DNA of 64,000 nt from CBDHFN01 sp965262605 (GTDB lineage: Bacteria > Pseudomonadota > Alphaproteobacteria > JASGCL01): assembly GCA_965262605.1 (NCBI GenBank), contig CBDHFN010000003.1, forward strand, positions 682,001-746,000. Direction: 5' to 3'. A program made the position numbers and the translations under genes. Below, piece after piece: positions 1 to 8,300 of this stretch. Numbering within the stretch: position 1 is the stretch's first letter; each line of letters opens with the position of its first letter. The notes under the pieces were generated by a model, which was not told the origin of the DNA, did no database searches, and worked only from the letters and a program-made list of their open reading frames with translations.

Positions 1-567
1 GATCATTTTGTTTCATATCCGATTTTACAAGCTTTATCCGAATTTCATGGCAAGGGCATTTCTTTAATCCATTTTGATGCCCATCCAGATACTTGGGTGC
101 CAGACGATGACGCAATTCTGAACCATGGCACGATGTTTTATCACGCCATCAAAGACGGCATTGTTAATCCCGAAAAATCCATTCAAATTGGTATAAGAAC
201 GCTGGTGCATGATAATATGGGCGTGAAAATAATCACCGCCGATGATGCTTATCATTTAGGGGTTGATGCCATTATTCATCAAATCAAGCAACGGGTTGCG
301 GATAATAAATGCTATATCACGGTGGATATTGATTGCCTTGACCCAGCTTTTGCGCCCGGCACGGGCACACCAGTGGCGGGGGGACTAACTTCGCGCGAAT
401 TATTAATGATTATCCGTGGGCTAACTAATATGAATATCATTGGCATGGATTGCGTGGAAGTCGCCCCGTCATATGATATATCGGAAATTACCGCCATCGC
501 CGCCGCGCATGTTATGCACGATGTTTTATGTTTATTGGCATTAAGAAAAATTGCGAATACATCATAA
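1..567 (+). CDS. speB: Agmatinase/arginase family ureohydrolase (5' end outside window)
   Basis: Open from the first base; the start lies upstream of the window. Manganese-binding signatures of ureohydrolases are present: HFDAHPD (about nt 70-90), an HGTMF stretch (about nt 124-138) and DIDCLDPAFAPGTGTP (nt 325-372), which carries the DxDxxDP metal ligands and the agmatinase-type loop. The family hydrolyses agmatine to putrescine and urea (or arginine to ornithine and urea); the loop favours agmatinase over arginase. It is cytosolic. The class II aldolase gene follows after about 45 bases on the same strand. Substrate within the family (agmatine, guanidinobutyrate or similar) cannot be fixed from sequence alone. 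Confidence 0.85.
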   Translation, partial: DHFVSYPILQALSEFHGKGISLIHFDAHPDTWVPDDDAILNHGTMFYHAIKDGIVNPEKSIQIGIRTLVHDNMGVKIITADDAYHLGVDAIIHQIKQRVADNKCYITVDIDCLDPAFAPGTGTPVAGGLTSRELLMIIRGLTNMNIIGMDCVEVAPSYDISEITAIAAAHVMHDVLCLLALRKIANTS

Positions 568-614
568 AAGGGGTTTAAGGGGTATAGTTAATAACAATGA
601 AATTGGGGGGTATA

Positions 615-1349
615 ATGAGAAAAAATCATAATTTATTGCGCGAAGAACGGCGATTTTTGGCGGGTGCTTTGCGAAGTGCCGCAATTTTTGGGTTGCACGA
701 ATCCATCGCCAATCATTTTTCACTAAGGGTTAGCGAGGAGGAGGTTTTAATTAACCCCCCGCGGTATTTTCCGCTGATTCAAGCATCAGAATTGCTGCAT
801 ATAAATGTGCATGACATGGACACGCCCAAAAAACACCCGATTGATCCCACGGCTTGGTCGTTGCATGGCGCAATTCACCGCGAATGCCCCCATGTTGGCG
901 CCGCTTTTCATGTGCATTCTATGCACGCCACCGTGCTTGCCTGCCTTGAAAATCCGCGATTACCCGCGATTGATCAAAATTCGGCGATGTTTTTTGAACG
1001 GGTGATTATTGACGAAGAATATGGGGGCTTAGCCTTTGCTGATGAGGGGCAGAAAGTTGCCAATATTTTAAAATCTAACCCCAAAGCCAAGGTGTTAATC
1101 ATGGCAAATCATGGTATTATGGTGGTCGGTAAAACTGCGGCGCAGGCTTTAACCTATTTATATTATTTTGAACGCTCCGCCGAGACGCTGATTCGCGCTT
1201 ATCAAAGCGGGCAAAAATTGCGTTTCTTATCCGATGATATTGCCCGCCAAGTTGCGATTGACACGGAAAATTACGGGCAATTTGATACTATATTCATGCA
1301 AAATATGTTAGAATATTTAGACAAAAATCAACCAGATTATCAAAATTAA
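615..1349 (+). CDS. Class II aldolase/adducin family protein
   Basis: A 244-residue protein with the zinc-site pattern of class II aldolases: HVHS at about residues 99-102 and a third histidine in ANHG at about 166. Members are fuculose- or ribulose-phosphate aldolases, decarboxylases or dehydratases, so the substrate is open. I chose the ATG at 615 because a run of G (602-607) sits about seven bases upstream as a ribosome site; an in-frame ATG at 597 lacks one. The stop overlaps the next start by one base (TAATG at 1347-1351), which suggests translational coupling to the ABC ATPase although no functional link is evident. Confidence 0.75.
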   Translation: MRKNHNLLREERRFLAGALRSAAIFGLHESIANHFSLRVSEEEVLINPPRYFPLIQASELLHINVHDMDTPKKHPIDPTAWSLHGAIHRECPHVGAAFHVHSMHATVLACLENPRLPAIDQNSAMFFERVIIDEEYGGLAFADEGQKVANILKSNPKAKVLIMANHGIMVVGKTAAQALTYLYYFERSAETLIRAYQSGQKLRFLSDDIARQVAIDTENYGQFDTIFMQNMLEYLDKNQPDYQN

Positions 1350-2062
1350 TGACGATGACATTTGAGATAATTTGTAATAACTTAAATTTAACTTTTGCAA
1401 ATCCGCATAAAAGCCAAGATGGCAAGGGTGATATACAAATTTTGCAAAATTGCAATTGGCGGGTTGCTTGCCCAAATATCGTGTCTTTACAGGGGCAATC
1501 GGGCAGCGGTAAAACTTCGTTATTAATGATTTTAGCGGGCTTGTTAAAACCAACAAGCGGACAAGTAATCATTAATAATTGCGATTTAACCAAGCTTAAT
1601 ACCGATGAATTGGCAAAATTTCGTCAAGCGAATATCGGCATGATTTATCAGCAATTTCATTTATTGGCGTATTTAACCGCGCTGGAAAATGTGGCTTTGC
1701 CCTTATATTTTCAAAAAATCGCGAATGCGGAAAAAATTGCCATGGAGTTTTTAGATAAAGTCGGATTGGGCAACCGAGCCAAGCATTTTCCACGGCAATT
1801 ATCAGGCGGGGAACAGCAAAGAGTGGCGATTGCGAGGGCTTTGGCGGTGAACCCCAAGCTTTTATTAGCCGATGAACCAACTGGCAATTTAGACCCAGAA
1901 ACTGGCGAAAATATTCTGAAAACCATGTTTGAATTGGCAAATAATGCAAAAACTACGATTATTTTAGTAACCCATGATGCTCTCTTAGCCCAAAAATGCC
2001 AAATTCATTACCAATTAATTGGTAAATCATTACATTTTGTTCCTAATAAAGCCGATGAATAA
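1349..2062 (+). CDS. ABC transporter ATP-binding protein, LolD/YbbA/MacB class
   Basis: A 237-residue ATPase with Walker A GQSGSGKTS (49-57), Q-loop YQQF (100-103), signature LSGGEQQ (151-157), Walker B LLLADE (171-176) and H-loop histidine 209. The sequence around the Q-loop and the DEPTGNLD box are typical of the LolD/MacB/YbbA group, which powers FtsX-type permeases. Its end overlaps the permease gene by eight bases (2055-2062), so the two form one transporter. It resembles the E. coli YbbA-YbbP arrangement in gene order and permease size more than LolCDE. The transported substrate is unknown. Confidence 0.85.
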   Translation: MTMTFEIICNNLNLTFANPHKSQDGKGDIQILQNCNWRVACPNIVSLQGQSGSGKTSLLMILAGLLKPTSGQVIINNCDLTKLNTDELAKFRQANIGMIYQQFHLLAYLTALENVALPLYFQKIANAEKIAMEFLDKVGLGNRAKHFPRQLSGGEQQRVAIARALAVNPKLLLADEPTGNLDPETGENILKTMFELANNAKTTIILVTHDALLAQKCQIHYQLIGKSLHFVPNKADE

Positions 2063-4499
2063 ATTAATCCTTCGCGAATTATTGCGGCAATTTCCCCAAT
2101 TTTCTGTGGCGTTATTTTGCATAATTTTTGCGTTAATGGGATTTTTCTTCGTTTTGGATTTGGGGTATAATTTTGAAAATTCCTTGCAAAATCAAGCAAG
2201 AACAATGCTGGGCGCAGATGCAGTTATTTCATCAAATCAATTGCCGATAAGTGATGATGAATATGAAAATTTAACAAAAATCAGCGACAAATCAAGCAAA
2301 ACAATGAAATTTCGCACCATGCTTCGGTTTCAAAACCACGCGAAATTGGTTGAAGTTAAAGCCAGTGATTCCGTGCAACCATTGGTAGGCGCGCATATTT
2401 TATCCAATGATTCCATGGATTTAAGCGCAAATTCGGTATATATTGCCAAAAATTTAGCCGAGCAATCCCACTTAAAAATCGGCGATAAAGTTAATATTGG
2501 TGAAGCAGAATTTAGCATTAATGGCATAATTATCAAGGAATCCGACAGCGCGAATGGGCAATTTGAATTGGGTCCGCGCGTCATGATGCGTATCAATGAT
2601 TTAGCGCAAACGCAATTAATTGCCCGTGGTTCATTGATAAATTACCGATATAATTTTTTAACCGATTCCCAAGATGCTTTGGATAAAATCACGGCTATTA
2701 CCAAAAAATTAGGATTGCGCTTAATTCAACCCCAAAATGCCATGCAGAATTTTGACCAAAACACCAACCGATTCACGCAATATTTAGGCTTAATCGGTTT
2801 AATAATTATGGTGATAAGCATGGTTGCGCTTAGCCAAACCATCAAATTATTCTTATGGAAACGCCAACCAGCCTTGGCTTTAATGAAATCATGGGGCATG
2901 TCGCGCCAATATTTATTGACAATTCATAGTATTTTTCTCATCAGCATTATTGCCCTTGCGTGCATCATCGGGCAATTTTTGGCGCATAGTTTAGCCGTAA
3001 TAATGATGCCTTATATCGCGTCTTTTCTGCCCGTTAATATTGCCCTATCTGTGCCTTGGTCGTTAGGGTTTTTAGTGTTAGTCTTAGTGTTATTATGGAG
3101 CATGATTGGTATTTTTGGCTATTTATATCAATATTTAGCCATATCCCCCGCCGTTTTATTTGGTAATGTCGCGGAAATCAGCGAACCTAAGGGGCTAACA
3201 ATCAAATGGCGCATTATGCAGTTTATCGCGTTATTCTTGACGAACGGCATATTATTCGCGATATTTCCCAATGGGCGAAGTATATTAATTTTTCTTGCGG
3301 GTTTATGCGCGATATTGGCGATATTTTGGCTTTTATCGTGGCAAATTGGTAAAATCACCCGCTATCTTAGCCAGTTTTCTGGCAATTTCGGCGCGGTTTG
3401 GCATCATAGCATATTAAAATTTAGCCAACAAAAGCAACAAACTCAAGCTTTTTTTATCGTAATGGGTATAATTTGCACTTGTAATTTTACCTTGATTTTG
3501 ACAAAAAATTCTCTGATTCATAATTTTTCAACCCTTGGGCAATCTTTAATCCCAAGCTATTTCTTAATTGATATTACCGATGAAGAATTACCGCAATTAC
3601 AAGCAAAATTACCGCAATTTAAGGAATTTAGTAAATTAGATGCCGTGCCGATGTTGCGCGGGCGCATTACGCATTTTAATGATATAGAGATTGAAAAAAT
3701 TCAAGCACCCGCAGATTTTCAATGGGTAATTAACGCCGATAGAGCAATTACATTTGCCGATGAGCCCCCCAGCAACGCCGAAATTACCCAAGGCAAATGG
3801 TGGCAAAAAGATACTCAAGAATTATTTGTTTCGCTTGAAGAAGGCACAGCGCAGGCATTTAATTTAAAAATTCATGATACGATTCAAATCATGATTTTGG
3901 GGCGTAGTTTTAAGGCAAAAATTGCCAATTTTCGCCGCGTTAACTGGCAAAGCTTAGGGGTAAATTTTGTGATGGTTTTTTCTTCATTTCCGCTTGCCTC
4001 GGCGCCGCATAACTCCATGGCTGCATTATATTCTGTGGGCGATGGTGCAAAAATCATGCAATTTTTTAATCAAGAATTCCCCAGTATTTCCATCGTGGAT
4101 ATTCAAAATATTATGCAAGATATTCAAAAAATTCTGAATATTATTACCCAAGCTAGCCAAGGATTTGGTTTATATTCCTTAGGAATAAGCGGCTTAATTT
4201 GGCTGTTTTTAAGTTTTGTTTATGTTGAATATAATGCCCAAAATACAAAATTACTTTTTTATATGGGTTTTACACCAAGACAAATTTTTATCGGTATTTT
4301 ATGGGAATTTTGTTGTATTTTAGTGCCAATATTGCTGATTTCTTTGCTTATATCATGGGGGTTTAGCTGGATATTAGTGCAAAATATTTTAAAATTAAAT
4401 TTTATTTTTCAAGGTTCTGAAATTATTGGGATAATATTGGCTTATTTTATTGCTTTATTGATTTTTTTGCAAATTGCCATCAAGCGCGCCATCAATTAA
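2055..4499 (+). CDS. FtsX/YbbP-like ABC transporter permease
   Basis: An 814-residue integral membrane protein. One N-terminal segment (about residues 15-35) is followed by a large extracytoplasmic region, a central group of hydrophobic segments (about 235-465), a second soluble region and a C-terminal group (about 700-805). This double-FtsX layout and length match the YbbP-type permeases that pair with YbbA-like ATPases. The ATG at 2055 overlaps the ATPase stop, giving tight coupling; in-frame upstream codons from 2019 lie deep inside the ATPase gene and are unlikely. It converges with fliQ, ending six bases from it. Function is inferred from the family: export or extraction of lipophilic molecules. 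Confidence 0.8.
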   Translation: MNKLILRELLRQFPQFSVALFCIIFALMGFFFVLDLGYNFENSLQNQARTMLGADAVISSNQLPISDDEYENLTKISDKSSKTMKFRTMLRFQNHAKLVEVKASDSVQPLVGAHILSNDSMDLSANSVYIAKNLAEQSHLKIGDKVNIGEAEFSINGIIIKESDSANGQFELGPRVMMRINDLAQTQLIARGSLINYRYNFLTDSQDALDKITAITKKLGLRLIQPQNAMQNFDQNTNRFTQYLGLIGLIIMVISMVALSQTIKLFLWKRQPALALMKSWGMSRQYLLTIHSIFLISIIALACIIGQFLAHSLAVIMMPYIASFLPVNIALSVPWSLGFLVLVLVLLWSMIGIFGYLYQYLAISPAVLFGNVAEISEPKGLTIKWRIMQFIALFLTNGILFAIFPNGRSILIFLAGLCAILAIFWLLSWQIGKITRYLSQFSGNFGAVWHHSILKFSQQKQQTQAFFIVMGIICTCNFTLILTKNSLIHNFSTLGQSLIPSYFLIDITDEELPQLQAKLPQFKEFSKLDAVPMLRGRITHFNDIEIEKIQAPADFQWVINADRAITFADEPPSNAEITQGKWWQKDTQELFVSLEEGTAQAFNLKIHDTIQIMILGRSFKAKIANFRRVNWQSLGVNFVMVFSSFPLASAPHNSMAALYSVGDGAKIMQFFNQEFPSISIVDIQNIMQDIQKILNIITQASQGFGLYSLGISGLIWLFLSFVYVEYNAQNTKLLFYMGFTPRQIFIGILWEFCCILVPILLISLLISWGFSWILVQNILKLNFIFQGSEIIGIILAYFIALLIFLQIAIKRAIN

Positions 4500-4504
4500 A
4501 ATTT

Positions 4505-4771
4505 TTACTGAATATTAACAATTTTATCAATGATAGTGTCCCAATAATTTTTCATAATTACAAAGCTAGACGGCAATAAATAAAAAACTAAACCAAAGAA
4601 AATTAAGATTTTTGGCACAAATACCAAGGCTTGTTCTTGAATGGAAGTGATAGTTTGAATGATAGACACCAACATACCAACAACTAAGGCGACAATTAAA
4701 TATGGCGCAACAATTTTAATTAAAACCCAAATTGATTCTTGAATAAAAGTAAAAATTTCTGCTTCGCTCAC
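4505..4771 (-). CDS. fliQ: Flagellar export apparatus protein FliQ
   Basis: An 88-residue protein with two long hydrophobic helices (about 17-40 and 51-72), the standard length and topology of FliQ, an inner-membrane component of the flagellar type III export gate together with FliP, FliR and FlhB. It lies 10 bases downstream of fliE on the same strand, so both are probably co-transcribed. flhA, which often follows fliQ in alphaproteobacterial clusters, is absent; a YbbP-like permease on the other strand comes next. fliR and flhB are about 11 kb away on the same strand. Confidence 0.9.
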   Translation of the reverse strand: MSEAEIFTFIQESIWVLIKIVAPYLIVALVVGMLVSIIQTITSIQEQALVFVPKILIFFGLVFYLLPSSFVIMKNYWDTIIDKIVNIQ

Positions 4772-4781
4772 AATATATCCT

Positions 4782-5135
4782 TCAAACTGGCATTTTTAAA
4801 ATTTCTTGATAGGCTTGAATTACCTTATCGCGAAGCGTAATCATGGTGCGAAGTGAGCTTTCAGCTGTATTTACCGCATTAACAACTTCATTTAAGTCGG
4901 CATTGCCTTTACTCGCCTGAATCGAAATACCCTCGGCTTTCTTTAAGTCCTCTAAAGTGTCAGATGCGTTATTTTTTAATAAATCGGCAAATGTGCCACC
5001 AACTACGGCAGTTTTACCGTTATTAATCGGACCATTGGCGGGGGAAAAACTTGTATTATCCGCTTTATCAATAATTTGTGAGCGGTTTTGAAGTGCCTGT
5101 TGATAGGCAAAATTTGCTTTTGATGCGCTTAACAT
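4782..5135 (-). CDS. fliE: Flagellar hook-basal body protein FliE
   Basis: About 117 residues. The C-terminal third has the FliE pattern: paired helices with AESSLRTMITLRDKVIQAYQ, ending near EILKMPV. FliE is a small exported protein that joins the MS ring to the proximal rod and export gate. I chose the ATG at 5135 because a GAGAGAG stretch lies just upstream; an ATG at 5153 would place that purine run inside the coding region. The usual upstream partners flgB and flgC are missing, and about 260 non-coding bases follow towards the divergent giant gene. Confidence 0.85.
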   Translation of the reverse strand: MLSASKANFAYQQALQNRSQIIDKADNTSFSPANGPINNGKTAVVGGTFADLLKNNASDTLEDLKKAEGISIQASKGNADLNEVVNAVNTAESSLRTMITLRDKVIQAYQEILKMPV

Positions 5136-5347
5136 TATTATCTCTCTCTTCATAATAATTTTATAGACCTATTAATGTCCAGATTCGCAAGAAATGTAAA
5201 CTATTATTTTGCATAAATAATATTTTTTTAAAATGGGTGATGCTATAAATTACGATTACGCGTTAATCGGATTAAAAGACCCCAAATATTACCATATAAA
5301 ATAATAAATAGTATAAAAAAATGGGGCATGTCTTTAAAGATTATTTA

Positions 5348-5376
5348 TTGACTTAGACGCGAAAATAATATATTAT
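5348..5376 (+). promoter_or_regulatory. Probable sigma-70 promoter of the giant FG-GAP gene
   Basis: TTGACT at 5348-5353 and TATTAT at 5371-5376 are separated by exactly 17 bases. The predicted transcript would start near 5383, leaving only about 12 bases before the ATG at 5395. No Shine-Dalgarno sequence is visible there, so the leader would be very short. A second TTGACA at 5385-5390 is too close to the start codon to serve this gene. Confidence 0.5.
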
Positions 5377-5394
5377 GATATTAGTTGACATACT

Positions 5395-8300
5395 ATGATT
5401 ACATTAACAAATATTAACAATAACCGCAAGGTTAATTTAAGATATGGCGCTTCACTATCTGATTCGGTCAATATTTCTGATTATTTTTCGGGCACGGGAC
5501 TTACCTATACGGCGTCACTTTGGCAAAATTCCGCCTTTCAAACCACGAATTTATTTAATACCAGCTTCTTTTCGGCAAGCTATACGCCTTTACAAGCTGG
5601 CTTATATACCTATAAGCTAACCGCAACGGAAACTGCAACTAATATTTCGTCCAGCACGATAATAACCATTGATGCCGTGATTCGCAAACGCAATTTATTG
5701 GGCACTTCGGGCGATGATTTTTTTACAATTTATGGCAGTGATGCGTATGTTGTTAATGGCAATCGGGGCAATGATTCGTATTGGATAAAAAATGATCTGA
5801 CGAATAATGCGGTGATAAGCGATAATTGGGGCACAAATAATATTTTTATTGATAATGGTTTGATTATAGTTTCTGCAACTATGAATCTTGGCACGCTTGA
5901 TTTAACATTACGCAATCAAAATCATGTTATTATTAATGGTGCCAGCAAATTTAATTTTGCCCTTGGCAGTGTCGCATCACTGGATATTGATAGTTTTATT
6001 GGGGCGATTGGCGGGGGTAGTTTTACCAATAATGGGCTTGGCACGCCAAGCCGCATTCAAAATTCGGCGATATTTGCGGTGCAAACGATTCAAAATCCCG
6101 AAAACGGTGTGCTATATTTAGGGACAAGCCAAAAAACAATTATATTGGGTTCTTCGGGTTCTGACACTTATTTTTTCAGTAAATATCATACGGGGGAAAC
6201 TATTATTAATGATGCTTCGGGGGCTGATATTATCTCCATCGCCGCCGATGCGGGCATCAGTTTTGAATTTGCGCAAAATAGATATAAACTTATTCTTAAT
6301 GATAGTAATTTTAAAATTAATATCCGCGAAAATATGACATTTATGGTCGGCGCATCTTCGTTTGCGTATCAACAATTTTATGAAAATTTTAATTCGGCAA
6401 CCAATGATGCGCCAATATTTAATGCGGCAAGCGCGCCATTATATACGGGGCAATCATTAACAAAAATCACTCCAGAATTATTGGGCGTATCTGATGGCGA
6501 TTCATTTGATAATTCAGTGCTTATTTCCATTACATCGGCGGTTAATGGTAATTTTGTTAATAATATTGGCGCAATTATAAATTCTTTCACGCGCGCGGAT
6601 TTAATCAATGAAAAAATATTTTTTGCCCATGCCAGCAACAGCGAATTTAACCCGATTATTTCTTTAACCGCCCGTGATGAGAGCGCGAATGCTAATCATT
6701 TGCTTAATATTACCATCAATCAGGATTATTATAATTTATTGCCCGATAGTAATGTCAAATTAAGAGAAAATATGAGCGGTGTTTTTAAAGAATTACGATT
6801 TATTCGCAACCAATCTCATAATTTTACATTAAATATCACCAATAACACGAATTTTAGTATTGCAGATGATGGCAAGCTTGCGGTTATTAACCCCATAGAT
6901 TTTGAAACTAACCCTGAGACGATAAGTTTAACCATTTTAATTCGCGACAACACAACTGCGACAAGCCAATTACGCAATATCAATGTCGCGATTGAAGATT
7001 TGCCGGATACAATTGCAGGGGGGCGGTTAAAAATAAATGCAATCGCATCAGGCGATAGCGCAAGCTTTGCCAATTCCAATAAAATTGAAATTATCAGATT
7101 TATTGGCGATATTAATTCTGATGGTTATGATGATTTTGCAATTCTTGATGAAACTAAAAATGATGGACGGGGCATGGTTTTTGGCTTTTATGGCAATAGC
7201 AATACCCAAGCAAGAAATTTTCCCAATTTTAATAATTTCAGCGCGACTAATCCTGATTTTGTGATTCAAACCCGCGACGAATCAGCGAGTTTAGGGGCAA
7301 ATATTGCCGCAATCGGCGATGTTAATGGCGATGGCAGAGATGATTTTGCCATTACCGCCTTGGGGGCAGAGGGCAAGCCCGGTTATGCCTATTTAATTAT
7401 GGGCAAGCAAGCCCCTTTGTCAGCAAAAATAAATATCGGCGATGAAAATATTGGTGCTTTTAAAATTGCTGATAGATTTCCCAATCGTAAATTTGGGCAA
7501 ACGATTGCGGGTTTGGGCGATATAAATGGTGATGGGTTTGATGATTTTATTATCGGTGGTGCAGGGGTGGCAAATGATACGAATCAACACGCCCGCGCCG
7601 TTGTTTATTTTGGCGCGGCAAATCTTGCAACGATGACTTCAATGACCATTGAGCGCAGTTCGGAAAATGGCGTAACCGATATTAATCTTAGCAAAGTTGG
7701 CGATGTTAATGGCGATGGATTCGCCGATTTCTTGGTAAATCAATCCAATATTAACGCCAATACCGGACGCAGTTTCTTAATTTTTGGTGGCAATATATTT
7801 GACACAAATATTAACTTAAATACCATTGAAAATATCAGCGCATCAAGGGTTGTCAGATTTGATGGTGGTATTAATGGCGATTTAATTGGTTCATATACGC
7901 TAGATGGCGGGTTTGATTTTAACGGCGATGGTTATGATGATTTTATTATCGGCGGTGCAAGCCATAGTTATTTAATTTACGGGCGCAATGATTTTTCGGC
8001 AACTTATCAATTAAATAATTTAACGGCAAATACGGGCTTAATTCTTGATGTTAATGGCGAAGAAATAAGCGCAATTGGCGATTTTAATAAAGATGGCTTT
8101 GATGATTTAGTTTATTATTCGGGCGCAAATCATGAAATCGGTGCTGTGATTCTGGGCAAACCGATACAAATTAACCCAACGCGCCCAGATTTTATTGGCA
8201 ATGCGCAAAATAATATTATAAATTTTGATGGCACAAGTCAATTTATTCAAGGCGGCAATGGCATTGACACGCTAAAATTAATGGCGGGTGTGGTTAATTT

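Noticed and set aside
5385..5390. TTGACA just before the giant gene as its -35 box
   Set aside because: It is five bases from the start codon, so any transcript would begin inside the gene with no later start codon for about 160 residues.
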